64,000 nucleotides of DNA from Rhizobium leucaenae USDA 9039 (GCF_000426285.1 NZ_AUFB01000001.1:1-64000), one strand, 5' to 3'. Positions 34,308 to 45,132 are shown, counted from the stretch's first letter. The notes: generated by a model from the letters alone, not told the origin. Numbers and translations are program-made.

Positions 34308-35936
34308 ATGCTGAAGACTTTTGGCGACTACGCCCCCGGCCTTGCCCCGAGCGGCAAAATGGCTGAGTTTGCAGGCGGGCCGTCGAAGCCGTCCGACAAG
34401 GGCGAGGATGCACTTCTCAACTGCCTGGTCTCCGGCGGAGACGAGAGATTGGAATGCGAGCCGGGAAGCGGCCTCAACATGTATGGGCACGGACCATCGC
34501 CCCGGCCACAGGACTTGGCCTTCGGCTCCTCGACCGCATCGACCATTTCCGCACAGGCTTTCGCAGCAGTCGGCGCATATCATGCGGAGCTTTTGCAGGA
34601 AATGGAGACAGGGCCCGCGGCCGAGATCTACGCGCGGGAGATCGCCCAGATACGCACGAAACTCCTCAGTCTGCTCGGCCTCGATCAAAGCTCAGGACCT
34701 TCGCGGGTAGATGCCATCATGGCGACCTCCGGCACCGATATCCATCTTTTCGCTGCCGCATTGCTGGGGCGCCAGGATGATCGGACCTTGATGACCATCA
34801 CGTTGATGGGCAATGAGACAGGCAGCGGCGTGATGACCGCCGCATCCGGGCGCCACTTCATGAGCCGCGTCGGTGGCAACTGCCCCGTTGCCAAAGGCGA
34901 GGAACTGAGCCCCGGACACGCGACGCGAAATACGACGGTCGCGGTGCGCAATGCGGACGGCACGTTGCGGAGCGAAGACGAGATAGAATTGGAATTGAAA
35001 GGGCTCATCGAGCTTGCCCGCGCGGCTGAGTTCAGATGCCTTCTGATCGTCACGGACGTTTCCAAGACCAGCCTGCTGGCACCGGGCCTCGAAACGGTGT
35101 TTCGTCTGAAAGAGCGCTTCGGCGCCATGCTCGACATTATGATCGATGCCTGCCAGTTTCGCGTCTCCGGAGCAACGATCCGTGCTTATTTGGCCCATGA
35201 TTTCCTGGTGGCCGTCACCGGCTCCAAATTCCTGGCCGGTCCGATTTTCAGTGGCGCGCTGCTGTGTCCGCCTGGAATGTCGGATCGTCTGAAGCGGCGG
35301 CCTTTGCCCTCGGCACTTGCCGATTATTGCGCGAAAGCGGATTGGCCGGAGGGCTGGATGGCCCAAGACGTGTTGCCGGATCACGCCAATTTCGGCCTCC
35401 TGCTGCGATGGAAGGCGGCGTTGTTCGAACTCGAGCGCTTCGTCGGCGTGCGTGAGGAAAAGGTGATCGCCGTGCTCTCCGCTTTCGCCGAGGTGGTCGG
35501 AGAGCGGCTGCAGCAGGACAGCGCCTTCGAACTGCTCGACAGTCGCCCGATAGACCGAAGCCGTTTGTGGAATAGATCGGACACTGCACGCTGGGATGAA
35601 ATCCCGTCGATCTTTTCATTCTATCTGCGTAATCCTTATCGAGGCGGCATCCTAACAGCGGCGGAGACTGCCGTGGTCTACAAGAACTTGGCCGTCGAGC
35701 AGAGCGACCTGGTACCGGTGCGTCTCGGTCAGCCGGTACGCTGCGCCGATTTCGGCGATATGCCCGCAAGTGCGTTGAGGATATGCCTGAGCGCACCGTT
35801 GATCGTTGAGGCTTGTGAAGGTGCCGATGCGCTCGATGGCATGATCTCGCAGGCCATGACAGTTTTGGACCGAACCGCTGACATGGCTGCGCAGTTGACA
35901 TCGCAGCCGAGTATCATCCGCGCGTCGGGCGTCTGA
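34308..35936 (+). CDS. PLP-dependent (fold type I-like) protein of unknown function
   Basis: This 542-residue protein has features of the aminotransferase/decarboxylase fold: a Ser/Gly-rich stretch AIMATSGTDIHLFAAALL near residue 145, a probable PLP-binding Asp in LDIMIDACQFRVSG, and a candidate Schiff-base Lys in AVTGSKFLAGPIFSG. The N-terminal part NMYGHGPSPRPQDLAFGSSTAS is distinctive. I do not recognise the subfamily or reaction. The ATG at 34308 is preceded by GAGAGGA. It stands alone: upstream is the small-RNA array, downstream a convergent CDF-like gene, so context gives no clue. Confidence 0.7.
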   Translation: MLKTFGDYAPGLAPSGKMAEFAGGPSKPSDKGEDALLNCLVSGGDERLECEPGSGLNMYGHGPSPRPQDLAFGSSTASTISAQAFAAVGAYHAELLQEMETGPAAEIYAREIAQIRTKLLSLLGLDQSSGPSRVDAIMATSGTDIHLFAAALLGRQDDRTLMTITLMGNETGSGVMTAASGRHFMSRVGGNCPVAKGEELSPGHATRNTTVAVRNADGTLRSEDEIELELKGLIELARAAEFRCLLIVTDVSKTSLLAPGLETVFRLKERFGAMLDIMIDACQFRVSGATIRAYLAHDFLVAVTGSKFLAGPIFSGALLCPPGMSDRLKRRPLPSALADYCAKADWPEGWMAQDVLPDHANFGLLLRWKAALFELERFVGVREEKVIAVLSAFAEVVGERLQQDSAFELLDSRPIDRSRLWNRSDTARWDEIPSIFSFYLRNPYRGGILTAAETAVVYKNLAVEQSDLVPVRLGQPVRCADFGDMPASALRICLSAPLIVEACEGADALDGMISQAMTVLDRTADMAAQLTSQPSIIRASGV

Positions 35937-35973
35937 AGTTAGCAATCCTAGAGGCGGCGCATAGGCGGCAATC

Positions 35974-36558
35974 TCAGGCGACCGCACTCTGCTCGCCCCT
36001 TGCCGCCGTCCAGACCTCGCGTGCGGCGTCGGCATTCAAAGCGGCGATGGCGATGCCGACGATCAGGTCCGGCCAGGCGGAAGTCCAAAGAAATGCGGTG
36101 ACAAGACCCGCCGCAATGATGGCGATATTGGCGAGCGTATCGTTGCGGGCCGAGAGAAACGCCGCACGGGTAAGACTGCCGCTATGCTCGCGAAAGCGAA
36201 CCAGCATCATGGCGCAGGAGAGATTGACGGCGAGTGCGCCGAGCCCCGCCAGAGATAGCGGCAGTGGTTCGGGCGCAACGGGTGCCATGAATTTCTGCCA
36301 CGCGGTCCAGATGGTCGCCAGTCCCGGAACGAGCAGGATCGCGGCAAGGGCCATCCCGAGGCGGGCGCGGTTGCGGACGCTCCAGCCGAGCGCCATCAGG
36401 ATTAATAGGTTCAGCGACGTGTCCTCCAGGAAATCGATGCTGTCGGCAAAGAGCGACACCGAACCGATGGACAGAGCGACCACAAACTCGACACAGAAAT
36501 AGCCGAGGTTCAGGAGCGCCACACGTTTGACCACGTTGCGGAGTGTAGTGTCCGCCAT
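35974..36558 (-). CDS. CDF-like cation transporter membrane domain (short)
   Basis: This 194-residue membrane protein has about six hydrophobic helices and cation-diffusion-facilitator hallmarks: ALSIGSVSLFADSIDFLEDTSLN in helix 2 and ARNDTLANIAIIAAG in helix 5, each with acidic residues at the metal site. It lacks the cytoplasmic C-terminal domain of typical CDF proteins (about 300 residues). The usual helix-5 His of the HxxxD motif is replaced (RNDTLAN). Transport of a divalent metal is plausible but the metal is not predictable. The start ATG at 36558 follows GGGAGAG. Confidence 0.78.
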   Translation of the reverse strand: MADTTLRNVVKRVALLNLGYFCVEFVVALSIGSVSLFADSIDFLEDTSLNLLILMALGWSVRNRARLGMALAAILLVPGLATIWTAWQKFMAPVAPEPLPLSLAGLGALAVNLSCAMMLVRFREHSGSLTRAAFLSARNDTLANIAIIAAGLVTAFLWTSAWPDLIVGIAIAALNADAAREVWTAARGEQSAVA

Positions 36559-36779
36559 GCCGGCTCTCCCTTCTCGTCACCGGACCCGCTTGTGAAAAGC
36601 TATGAGGTCTTCCTTACAACCCGCTGAAGTCTATCTAAACTTTAGCCATGCGACTGAACAAGACAAATAAAGCCTGGACTTAAGTCGCTGCGGGTCATTT
36701 TTCAGCCCAGCGTCAGCTCACCGCTATAACAGCTTGGCCGGGTCAGCCTCAGAACCCTCGCGGCCTTCGGAGAATAAGT

Positions 36780-38846
36780 TTGAATTTAATATTGCGTAAT
36801 TCTCCTCCGCACGTGATGCGCCGACTTGTCCCAGGCCATCTAAAGTATCGGGCTGACATCGATGGACTCCGCGCCTTGGCGATCCTGCCAGTCGTGCTTT
36901 ATCACGCCGGCATTCCGGGGTTCAGCGGTGGTTTCGTCGGCGTCGACATTTTCTTCGTCATTTCCGGGTTTCTGATGGCCTCGCTGATTTCGGGTGAAAT
37001 CGCAGAAGGCGACTTCAGCATTCTGCGCTTCTATGAGAGGCGAGTGCGGCGAATTTTTCCGGCGCTCTTTGCTGTTCTCGCGGCCTCTTCCGTGGCGGCC
37101 TGGCTGCTTCTGATGCCGGTCGAGCTGGAATATTTCGCCCGCAGCCTGAAGGCCGCCGCATTGTTCACCTCGAACATCCAGTTGGAGAAGGAAAGCGGCT
37201 ATTTCGATATCGGTGCGCAGTTGAAACCGCTACTGCACACATGGTCGCTCGCGGTCGAAGAGCAGTTCTACATCCTGTTTCCGCTGCTGCTATTGGCGGT
37301 CAGCCGATTTGCGCGGCGCTATACGGTGCATATTCTGCTTGGCCTCTTGATCGCCTCCTTCGCGGCGAGTGCCTGGACGGTCTTTCGCTCGCCTGCCGCC
37401 GCATTCTACCTTCTGCAGTTTCGCGCCTGGGAATTGCTGCTCGGCGCCTTGCTGGCTTTCAATGTGATACCGAGGCCAACTCGGCCGGTGATGCGGGAAG
37501 GCCTTGCCGCCCTCGGCATTGTCCTGATCGCCATCGCTGTATTCGGTTTCACCGATCATACCCTATTTCCCGGCCCGGCCGCGTTGCTGCCCTGTCTCGG
37601 CGCGGCCCTGGTGATCTATGCGGGTGCCGAATATGGGCTGGCTGGACTGGCGCTGCGGGCGAAACCCATGGTGTTCGTCGGGCTGATTTCCTATTCCCTC
37701 TATCTCTGGCATTGGCCGATCATCGTATTCAGCCGCGAAGTCTTCGGCCGCGAGCTTTCTCCGGCCCAAGGCGGCTTGATCGTCCTTGTCTCGTTCGGCC
37801 TCGCCGCATTTTCGTGGCGGTTCATCGAACAGCCGTTTCGAGGCCGCAGCAGCCGCTTGGGCCGAAAGCCCTTGTTCGCGGCAGCGGCGGCGGTCATGGT
37901 CGTCGCGGTCGGCTTCGGCAGCTATGTCATTCGCGACAGCGGCGTTCCGAGCCGCCTCCCGGCCGATGTGCAGAAGGTCTATGCCGCAACATACGACATT
38001 AGCCGCTTCGGCCAACCGCCGTGCTTTGCGGACTCGGATACGACTGGGCCGTCTCTGTCCGACATACGTGCCGGAAAACTTTGTCCGCTCGGCGCTGAAG
38101 GATCGAATGCTCCTTCTTTCCTCGTTTGGGGAGATTCGCATTCCGGAGCCATGGCTCCGGCGATCGATGGGGCCGCAAAGCAGGCCAGTGTTTCCGGTCT
38201 GTTTGCGGGACACGCGTCGTGTCCACCGCTACCGGACGCACAGCTCTCAGCCCGCGGTGATGTGAAGCGATGCGGCGACTTCAATGCCGCGGTTCGCGAT
38301 CTCGTCACATCGAAGCATGTCCCTCTTGTGTTCCTGATCGCCTATTGGCCGAAATATGTGCACGACGCCGAGCTGCCTGGCGAGGGCGTCTACTTCGATC
38401 CGTCGGTGCCGCCGCCATTACAGGACAAATCCGCGTCGGTGACGGAATCCCTTGATCGCCTGATGGCGGCGCTGACGCGGCAGGGAACCAAGGTCGTGTT
38501 GGTCATGGATGTGCCGGAAATGGGCCGCTACATGCCGGAAGCCGTCGCCAAGGCTGTCATGACCAGGACATCGACGGAGGTTGCCCCGCCATGGGATTAC
38601 GTTGCGAAACGGCAGGCGTTGTCGCGCGCAATTTTGACCCGTCTCGCGACCAAACACGGGGCTGATATCGTCGACCCGCTGCCCGCCATCTGCCACGACG
38701 GGCATTGCGATGCGACGCAGGAGGGCATGCCGCTCTATAAGGATGCAGATCACATCACGGCCGCGACGTCCAAAAGGCTCAGCTACCTGTTCGCGCCCAT
38801 ATTTTCATTCCCGAAGCGAACATCTGCTGCCTCCGGCAACTCATAG
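36780..38846 (+). CDS. Acyltransferase-3 membrane protein with C-terminal SGNH domain (OafA type)
   Basis: This 688-residue protein combines an integral-membrane acyltransferase-3 domain (about 20-370) with a periplasmic SGNH hydrolase-like domain (about 430-680). The first shows RADIDGLRALAILPVVLYHAG, FVGVDIFFVISGFLMA and HTWSLAVEEQFYILFPLLLL. The second shows FLVWGDSHSG and DADHIT. Such proteins O-acetylate surface polysaccharides, lipopolysaccharide or peptidoglycan. I accept the TTG start at 36780 because GGAG lies 6 nt before it; an ATG at 36816 has no ribosome binding site. It has its own 220-bp upstream region and is convergent with the efflux pair. Confidence 0.88.
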   Translation: MNLILRNSPPHVMRRLVPGHLKYRADIDGLRALAILPVVLYHAGIPGFSGGFVGVDIFFVISGFLMASLISGEIAEGDFSILRFYERRVRRIFPALFAVLAASSVAAWLLLMPVELEYFARSLKAAALFTSNIQLEKESGYFDIGAQLKPLLHTWSLAVEEQFYILFPLLLLAVSRFARRYTVHILLGLLIASFAASAWTVFRSPAAAFYLLQFRAWELLLGALLAFNVIPRPTRPVMREGLAALGIVLIAIAVFGFTDHTLFPGPAALLPCLGAALVIYAGAEYGLAGLALRAKPMVFVGLISYSLYLWHWPIIVFSREVFGRELSPAQGGLIVLVSFGLAAFSWRFIEQPFRGRSSRLGRKPLFAAAAAVMVVAVGFGSYVIRDSGVPSRLPADVQKVYAATYDISRFGQPPCFADSDTTGPSLSDIRAGKLCPLGAEGSNAPSFLVWGDSHSGAMAPAIDGAAKQASVSGLFAGHASCPPLPDAQLSARGDVKRCGDFNAAVRDLVTSKHVPLVFLIAYWPKYVHDAELPGEGVYFDPSVPPPLQDKSASVTESLDRLMAALTRQGTKVVLVMDVPEMGRYMPEAVAKAVMTRTSTEVAPPWDYVAKRQALSRAILTRLATKHGADIVDPLPAICHDGHCDATQEGMPLYKDADHITAATSKRLSYLFAPIFSFPKRTSAASGNS

Positions 38847-38900
38847 CCGGCTGGACGCTAGACGCCCGGCGCAAGGCCGTTTCAAAGATGTCTTGACCTT

Positions 38901-40508
38901 TCAGTGCATTCCGCCACCGCCTTTTCCGAGATCGACATTGCTGAGGATCAGGGCAAGCGGGATTGCCGAAAGCGCGATCATCGTCAGCACGTAGAAAACG
39001 TCGATATAGGCCAGATAGCTCGATTGCGTCTGCACCTGTTGTCCGATCCATGCTGTCGCCTGCGATTGCGCGTCGGCCATGGTCGCGCCTTTCTGCGCAA
39101 AATAGCGTGTCATCGTTTGGAGGGTTTCGTGGTAGGCGGGCGATGATGGCATTATGTGCTCGACGAGCCGGCTCTGATGCCACTGCTGCCGATGCGCCAG
39201 AACGTTCAAGGCGATGCAGACGCCAATCGAGCCGCCTATGTTGCGGGCGGCGTTGATCATGGCAGAGGCCTGGTTGGTCTGGTCCGGCCGCAGGCCGTAA
39301 TAGGAGGCTGAGGTGATCGCAATGAAGATCAGCGGCAGGCCTAAGCCGATATAGAAGCGCGACCAGACGAAGAATGCAAAATTGAGGTCGGGATTGAGCC
39401 GCGTCAGCCACCACATCGAGCCCGCGATGATCAATGCACCAGTGGCGATCATGTATTTCGGCTGCACCACGGTGGTCAAGCGGCCTGCGACGAACATCAT
39501 GACCATGGTGACGAGACCGCCCGGCGACAGCGCCAGGCCAGCCCATGTGGCGGTATATCCGTAATCCTGCTGCAGGACCTGCGGAAGAAATTGTGTGGTC
39601 GCGATCAGGATTGCGCCGGTTGCCATCATGACGATGAAGCAGGATCCGAATTGCCGGGTTCCGAGCAGCCGGCCATCGATGATCGGGTTCGATTTTGTCA
39701 GCACCCAGGGGATCGCCAGAGCAAAGGCCAGCACACAAAGCGCCGTCATGGCGATGATGAAATTTGAATCGAACCAATCCTCCGTTTGACCGCGATCGAG
39801 AACGAGTTCGAGCGATCCGAGAAATGTCGCGACGAGCAGAAAGCCGACGAGATCGAAGCGGACGCCTAGCCTGCGAAGCTCCTCGCGCTTTCGGCGCATC
39901 TCCTGTGATCTCTCCACCAGAAAATAGACGAGGATGAAGGCAAAGACGCCCACCGGCCCGTTGATCAGGAAACACCAGTGCCAGGAATAATTATCCGAAA
40001 GATAGCCGCCTAGTGTTGGCCCGACTACGGGCGCCACCACCACCGCGACGCCGAACATCGCGAACGCCTGGCCGCGTTTCGCCGGCGGAAATGAATCCGC
40101 CAGAATGGCCTGCGATGTCGGCACCATGCCGCCGCCGGCAAAGCCCTGGATCATGCGAAAAACAAGAAGCGATTGCAGATTCCACGCCAGCCCGCAGAGA
40201 ATGGAGGCGATCGTGAAGGTTGCGAGGCAAAAGAGATAGAAGCGACGTCTGCCGTATCGTTCGGCAATGAAGCTGCTGGCGACCAATATGGTTGCATTGG
40301 AAACGAGATAGGTCGTTACCACCCAGGAAGCCTCGTCCGCACTGACGGCAAGACCGCCCGAAATATAGCGTAGCGCCACATTGGCGATCGTCGTGTCCAG
40401 GACCTCCATGAAGGTCGCAAGCGAGACCACGACGGCGATCAGCCACGGATTGGTGGCGCCCGCGGCAGGAGCGGCGGCTCCGCCGGCGGGTGTGTCCGCG
40501 CCGCTCAT
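38901..40508 (-). CDS. MFS multidrug efflux transporter, DHA2 EmrB type
   Basis: This 535-residue transporter has 14 helices, with the EmrB markers LATFMEVLDTTIANVALRYI, DEASWVVTTYLVSNA, FRMIQGFAGGGMVPTSQAIL and motif C VVAPVVGPTLGGYLSD. It works with the HlyD-type adaptor encoded 1 nt upstream (40510-41742) and an outer-membrane channel not present here. Substrates of EmrAB-type systems are hydrophobic drugs, phenolics or uncouplers; in rhizobia they often export plant phenolics. No regulator adjoins the pair. Confidence 0.9.
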   Translation of the reverse strand: MSGADTPAGGAAAPAAGATNPWLIAVVVSLATFMEVLDTTIANVALRYISGGLAVSADEASWVVTTYLVSNATILVASSFIAERYGRRRFYLFCLATFTIASILCGLAWNLQSLLVFRMIQGFAGGGMVPTSQAILADSFPPAKRGQAFAMFGVAVVVAPVVGPTLGGYLSDNYSWHWCFLINGPVGVFAFILVYFLVERSQEMRRKREELRRLGVRFDLVGFLLVATFLGSLELVLDRGQTEDWFDSNFIIAMTALCVLAFALAIPWVLTKSNPIIDGRLLGTRQFGSCFIVMMATGAILIATTQFLPQVLQQDYGYTATWAGLALSPGGLVTMVMMFVAGRLTTVVQPKYMIATGALIIAGSMWWLTRLNPDLNFAFFVWSRFYIGLGLPLIFIAITSASYYGLRPDQTNQASAMINAARNIGGSIGVCIALNVLAHRQQWHQSRLVEHIMPSSPAYHETLQTMTRYFAQKGATMADAQSQATAWIGQQVQTQSSYLAYIDVFYVLTMIALSAIPLALILSNVDLGKGGGGMH

Positions 40509-40509
40509 G

Positions 40510-41742
40510 TCAATGCCTCGGCCGGACGGTGACGGTGGGAACCACGGACATGCCCGGGCCGATAGCGATATCCGCCGGCCAATTGTCGACGACGATCTTC
40601 ACCGGTACGCGCTGCGTGACTTTCACATAATTGCCCGTCGCATTCTCGGCGGGAAGCAGTGAGAAAGCTGTACCGGAGCCCGGTTGGATCGAAGCGACCC
40701 TGCCATGCAGCGTGTGATCCGGATAGGCATCGATCGTCACGTCGACCGGCTGGCCCGGCCGCATGTCGGTCAATTGCGTTTCCTTGAAATTCGCGGTGAT
40801 CCAGATCTCGTCCGGCACGAACATCGAGATTGCCTGGCCGGCTTCGATATATTGGCCTTTGGCGCCGGTGAGACGGACGACACGGCCGGGCTGAGCCGCG
40901 ACGATTGTCGTGTATTTGAGATTCTGCTGCGCCTCTTCGGCCTGGGCCTGTGCCTGGCTCAAACTGGCGGCAGCGCTCGCCTTCTGCGCTTCGGCAACGG
41001 CCTTGTTCTTCTGCGCAGACGTTATGTTTGCCTCCGCCTGTGCCGTGCTTGCCTGGCTCTGCTGCAGATTCGAGGTCGCCTGCTGCACTGCCTGCACGCT
41101 ACCGGACCCGCTCTTGACCAATTGCTGCTGGCGCGCGGCTTCCTGCTGCGCATATTGCAGCGCCGCCGCCGCCGAGTTCTGCTGGGCCTTTGCGACGTCG
41201 ATCGCGGCGCTCGCGGCGTCGATCTGGGCGCTGGCACTTTGGAGTGCGGCGGCCGCGACATTCACCTGTCCGTTGGCCTGGTCGAGCGTGATCTGGTAGT
41301 CGCGCGGATCGATCTTCAAGATGACATCGCCGGCCTGGACGTGCTGATTGTCCGTCACGGGAACATCGGTGACGTAGCCGGAAACCTTCATGGCGAGCGA
41401 GAAGCTTCGAGCGTCGATGAAGGCATCGTCCGTCGACTCATAAGGATGAAAATAGATTTCCCAGACCAACCAAGCGGCGGCGGCAAGGGTGGCGACAACA
41501 ATGACGCCAAGCAGGATCCAGAAGGGATGCCTGCGGATGAACGACGGACGCTTTTTCTCCGCCCGGTCGGTCTGGTGATCATCGCCGGGATGGATATGTT
41601 CAATCCGGGGTTCGGTCTGGTTATCTTTTTGAGCGAGATGCTGATCATCAACCACGGCACAACTCTCATATTTGTTGGCCACAGGGTCGGTAACGTTTAG
41701 GTGGAAGATCGGTTCCTGACGGTTTTGATCGGCGGCCTGCAT
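40510..41742 (-). CDS. HlyD/EmrA-family membrane fusion protein
   Basis: This 410-residue adaptor has a cytoplasmic N-terminus of about 70 residues, one membrane helix (FWILLGVIVVATLAAAAWLVW) and the family block YESTDDAFIDARSFSLAMKVSGYV, read in parts. A long Ala/Gln-rich coiled coil follows (about 165-280), then VAAQPGRVVRLTGAKGQYI and the beta-barrel end. It links the EmrB-type pump to an outer-membrane channel. The ATG at 41742 has a weak ribosome binding site. It is the first gene of a two-gene operon. Confidence 0.88.
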   Translation of the reverse strand: MQAADQNRQEPIFHLNVTDPVANKYESCAVVDDQHLAQKDNQTEPRIEHIHPGDDHQTDRAEKKRPSFIRRHPFWILLGVIVVATLAAAAWLVWEIYFHPYESTDDAFIDARSFSLAMKVSGYVTDVPVTDNQHVQAGDVILKIDPRDYQITLDQANGQVNVAAAALQSASAQIDAASAAIDVAKAQQNSAAAALQYAQQEAARQQQLVKSGSGSVQAVQQATSNLQQSQASTAQAEANITSAQKNKAVAEAQKASAAASLSQAQAQAEEAQQNLKYTTIVAAQPGRVVRLTGAKGQYIEAGQAISMFVPDEIWITANFKETQLTDMRPGQPVDVTIDAYPDHTLHGRVASIQPGSGTAFSLLPAENATGNYVKVTQRVPVKIVVDNWPADIAIGPGMSVVPTVTVRPRH

Positions 41743-41828
41743 GGCGGTTTTGCCGCGGGGCCGAATACATGCCTTTAAAGTCGACGCTTGCGGGGAAAGG
41801 GGCTATCGGGAATGTGTCGAAGCGGGCG

Positions 41829-43214
41829 CTAATCAGCCATGCGCGTTCGCTGGTCGTCCGAGTCGAGGCCCGCAAAATCTCCCCGGACGATGCCGTGGCG
41901 TTGAAGCTTATCGTAAAAGGTTTTCCGAGGGATGCCGAGGGCTTCGATCGTACGGCGGACATCGCCGCCGTTTTGGGCAAGAGACTCGCGGATGAGTTCG
42001 GCCTCGTAGCGCTCGACGCGGGCGGGCAGGGGCAGCGCCGCATCGGCGGCGAGGATTTCATTTGCCTTCGGCTCCGGCGCTCCCTCCAGGCCAAGGACGA
42101 AACGCTCCGCGAAATGCGAAAGCTCGCGAACATTGCCTGGCCAATCGTGGCTCTGCAAATGATGGCGGGCAGCGGCGGAAATAGCGGGTACTTCGCGCTT
42201 GAAGCGGCTGGCGGCGCGATCCGCGAAATAGCCGAAGAGCAGGGGGATATCGTCCCGTCGATCGCGGAGCGGCGGGATGGATATGGTGACGACGTTGAGC
42301 CGGTAATAGAGATCTTCGCGGAAATCGCCGCGCTGGCGCGGATCGCCGAGATCGACTTTTGCGGCGGCTACCACGCGCAGGTCGACCGGCCGCACCTCGT
42401 TGGTGCCGAGTGGCGTTACCTCCCGCATTTCCAGAACGCGAAGCATTTGCACCTGTATTGCCGGCGGCATGCTCTCGATCTCATCGAGAAACAGCGTGCC
42501 GGCGCTTGCATGTTCGATGCGGCCGATGCGCTTCTTCTGCGCCCCGGTAAAGGCGCCAGGCTCGTGGCCGAAAAGCTCGCTTTCGATGACGGTCTCCGGC
42601 AGCGCGCCGCAATTGAGCGCGACGAAATTGCCCTTCGCGCGCCGGCTCCAGCGATGCAGGAGGCTTGCGACCACTTCCTTGCCGCTGCCGGTCTCGCCGG
42701 TGACAAGCACATCGACGTCCGTATCCGCGATCTGCCGCAGCGTGTGGCGTAGCCGCTCCATTGCCGGGGTCTGGCCGATCAACGGCAGATCGCCCTGCGC
42801 CTGTTCGGCCGCAATGCGCAGCGCGCGATTTTCCAGAACGAGACGGCGCTTTTCCGCTGCCCGCCGTACGCTTTGCACCAGCCGGTCGGTGGCGAAGGGT
42901 TTGGTGATGAAGTCATAGGCGCCGTCCTGGATCGCCTTGACCGCCATCGGAATATCGCCATGGCCAGTGATTAGGATGACCGGCAGGTCTGTATCCTGCT
43001 CCTTGACGCGGTTGAAAAGCTGCTGCCCATCCATCTGCGGCATGCGGATATCGGAGACGATCACACCGGCAAAACCGGCGTCCAGTGCGCCGAGTGCATC
43101 GGCCGCCGAGGGGAAGGCGGAAACCGAAAAGCCGGCGAGTTCGAGCGTCTGCTTCGTAGCTTTCAGCAGGTCCTTGTCGTCGTCGATCAGAAAGACCGGG
43201 GAAGCGTCGTTCAT
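41829..43214 (-). CDS. dctD: C4-dicarboxylate transport response regulator, sigma-54 activator
   Basis: This 461-residue NtrC-type regulator has a receiver domain with the acceptor Asp in [14 protein letters not shown] (about residue 55). The AAA+ domain has Walker [10 protein letters not shown] (about 173), the sigma-54 contact loop GAFTGA and LFLDEIE. A C-terminal Fis-type helix-turn-helix is seen in [21 protein letters not shown]. It overlaps dctB by 4 nt and is divergent from dctA, identifying it as DctD. It should bind the palindrome at 45115-45132 and activate the -24/-12 promoter of dctA. Confidence 0.93.
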   Translation of the reverse strand: MNDASPVFLIDDDKDLLKATKQTLELAGFSVSAFPSAADALGALDAGFAGVIVSDIRMPQMDGQQLFNRVKEQDTDLPVILITGHGDIPMAVKAIQDGAYDFITKPFATDRLVQSVRRAAEKRRLVLENRALRIAAEQAQGDLPLIGQTPAMERLRHTLRQIADTDVDVLVTGETGSGKEVVASLLHRWSRRAKGNFVALNCGALPETVIESELFGHEPGAFTGAQKKRIGRIEHASAGTLFLDEIESMPPAIQVQMLRVLEMREVTPLGTNEVRPVDLRVVAAAKVDLGDPRQRGDFREDLYYRLNVVTISIPPLRDRRDDIPLLFGYFADRAASRFKREVPAISAAARHHLQSHDWPGNVRELSHFAERFVLGLEGAPEPKANEILAADAALPLPARVERYEAELIRESLAQNGGDVRRTIEALGIPRKTFYDKLQRHGIVRGDFAGLDSDDQRTRMAD

Positions 43215-45088
43215 GAAGTCGCCTTGCGCAGGTGAATGGTAAAACGGGTGCCGTTCTCGCCGCTTTCAACTTCGATGCGGCCGCCATAATCGGCGACGAT
43301 GTCTTTGGAGATCACAAGGCCGAGACCGAGACCTTTTTCCTTAGATGTGTTGAAGGGCGTGAACAGCGAATGCAGGATCGCCGACGGAATGCCAGGGCCG
43401 TTGTCGGAGACCATGACATCGACGCCATCGGTCGTTTCCCGAGTCCAAACTTCGACTTTCGCCTGTTCGCGGCCTTCCAGCGCTTCGAGCGCGTTTTGGA
43501 AAAGATTGATCAGCACCTGCTCGAGCCGAACGCGTGTGCCGACGACCGTCAACACGGCAGGCGGAAGATCGATCGCCAGCGCATCCAACCGGCCGGCAAA
43601 ACGGCTTCTGAGCAGGACTACGGCGCCTTCGATGACGCTTCTCAATTCCACAGGTTCCGGCGCGGTCCGCCCCTTGCGGGCAAATGCCTTCAACTCTTCG
43701 GTAATCGTACCGATCCGTTCGGTCAGCGCCGCTATCGAGGAGAGATTTTCCTTTACCGGCGCGATCTGCTGCCGCTCCAGGAAGATATGGGCATTGTCGG
43801 CATAGGCGCGAATGGTCGCGACCGGCTGGTTGATCTCGTGGGCGACGCCGGCGGCGACTTGCCCGAGGATCGCAAGACGGTTGGCCTGTACCAGCTCCTG
43901 CTGCACGACCTGCAGCTTCGCCTCGGTCGTGCGGTGATCGGCAATTTCCGCTTCGAGACGATCGCGGGCTCGGCTGAGATCTTCGGTGCGCTCCGATACG
44001 CGCCGTTCCAGCTCCTCGCGAGCGATCCTGCTGATGGCGATCTGCATTGCGGAGACGTAGCGGCGCCTCAGCAGGAAGGCGGCAATTGCCAGGATCGGCA
44101 CCAGCACGGTCAACGTGAGATAGCGTGTTTCGCGGACAGTGGAGGAAATTGGCTGGTCCGTCGGCACGAGATAATCCAACTGCCACGGTGTCGAAGGGAT
44201 TGAGGTCGTCAGGCGCAGATATTCCGCAGCGCTGCTGCCCGGCAGGACCGCACGCACGAGTGCGACGTCCGAACCGATCGCTTCGGGGTGGGCGATCGGC
44301 AGAGGCGTCAATGGCGCATCGCCGAATTGCAGGCTCTTGCGGATGGCGGCGAGATTGTCGGCGGACAACGGCGATGCCGTCATGAAGCGCCAGGAGGGCA
44401 TGCTGGTGATCAGCACGACGCCGTGCTCGTCGGTGACATAGGCCGGACGGCCGGCTTCCCGCCAATCGGCTTCGAGCTGGTCGAATTCCATTTTGACGAC
44501 CACGACGCCCAACGCCCCCGCCGCATCACCTACGCGGCGGGAAATGTAAAGGCCGGGGCGATTGCTGACGTTGCCGAGCGCGAAATGTTCCGCAGTGCCC
44601 GCCTCCATGGCCCGGCGGAAATAGTCACGGAAGGAATAATCATTGCCGACAAAGCTCAGCGGCTCACGCCAGTTGCTCGATGCGATCGCCACACCGTCTT
44701 TGCCAGTTACATAGAGCACCGAGGCCTTGGTGCCGGAAACGAGGCTTTCGAGCTTACGGTCGAGCGTCGCAACAGCATCGCCCTTCGCCGCCGCGAGAGC
44801 GTCGCGCACCTGCTGATCGTCCGCCAGGAGAAGCGGCAGGGCGCGGGGGCGTTCGAGCACGGCTCTCAGCAGCGCGACCTTCAGGTTCGCATCGGTGCGC
44901 CCCTGGGCTTGCAGCCCCTCGATCGCGGTCGCGCGGCCATACACGCCGGCGCCATAGAGCGCGGCGGCAACGATGATCGCGCAGAAAATCGCAAAGACCA
45001 ACCAGACACGGCGAGAGCGCCGGCCCAGTTGCTCAGGCGTGGAAAACCGGTCCATGGCAGGCCGCTGCAGCATCGCCACATTGTGCAT
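43211..45088 (-). CDS. dctB: C4-dicarboxylate sensor histidine kinase
   Basis: This membrane sensor of about 625 residues has a first helix ([21 protein letters not shown]), a periplasmic double-PAS dCACHE-like sensor (about 50-290) and a second helix ([17 protein letters not shown]). A coiled-coil linker follows, then the kinase core with the phospho-acceptor His in [20 protein letters not shown] and the N, G1 and G2 boxes ([24 protein letters not shown]). I use the ATG at 45088; a TTG at 45133 would run through the DctD-binding palindrome and is unlikely. ATGs at 45073 and 45055 remain possible. It senses dicarboxylates and phosphorylates DctD. Confidence 0.9.
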   Translation of the reverse strand: MHNVAMLQRPAMDRFSTPEQLGRRSRRVWLVFAIFCAIIVAAALYGAGVYGRATAIEGLQAQGRTDANLKVALLRAVLERPRALPLLLADDQQVRDALAAAKGDAVATLDRKLESLVSGTKASVLYVTGKDGVAIASSNWREPLSFVGNDYSFRDYFRRAMEAGTAEHFALGNVSNRPGLYISRRVGDAAGALGVVVVKMEFDQLEADWREAGRPAYVTDEHGVVLITSMPSWRFMTASPLSADNLAAIRKSLQFGDAPLTPLPIAHPEAIGSDVALVRAVLPGSSAAEYLRLTTSIPSTPWQLDYLVPTDQPISSTVRETRYLTLTVLVPILAIAAFLLRRRYVSAMQIAISRIAREELERRVSERTEDLSRARDRLEAEIADHRTTEAKLQVVQQELVQANRLAILGQVAAGVAHEINQPVATIRAYADNAHIFLERQQIAPVKENLSSIAALTERIGTITEELKAFARKGRTAPEPVELRSVIEGAVVLLRSRFAGRLDALAIDLPPAVLTVVGTRVRLEQVLINLFQNALEALEGREQAKVEVWTRETTDGVDVMVSDNGPGIPSAILHSLFTPFNTSKEKGLGLGLVISKDIVADYGGRIEVESGENGTRFTIHLRKATS

Positions 45089-45114
45089 GATTTCGCGCGG
45101 ACCGCAATTCAATC

Positions 45115-45132
45115 TGTGCGGATTGTCGCACA
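45115..45132. promoter_or_regulatory. Predicted DctD upstream activating site
   Basis: TGTGCG-GATTGT-CGCACA is a perfect inverted repeat with 6-bp arms in the dctB-dctA gap, about 73 bp upstream of the -24 element. Rhizobial dctA genes carry DctD-binding palindromes at this distance. A second inverted repeat, GGCTTG/CAAGCC at 45141-45156, lies close by and might be the weaker tandem site. Confidence 0.7.
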
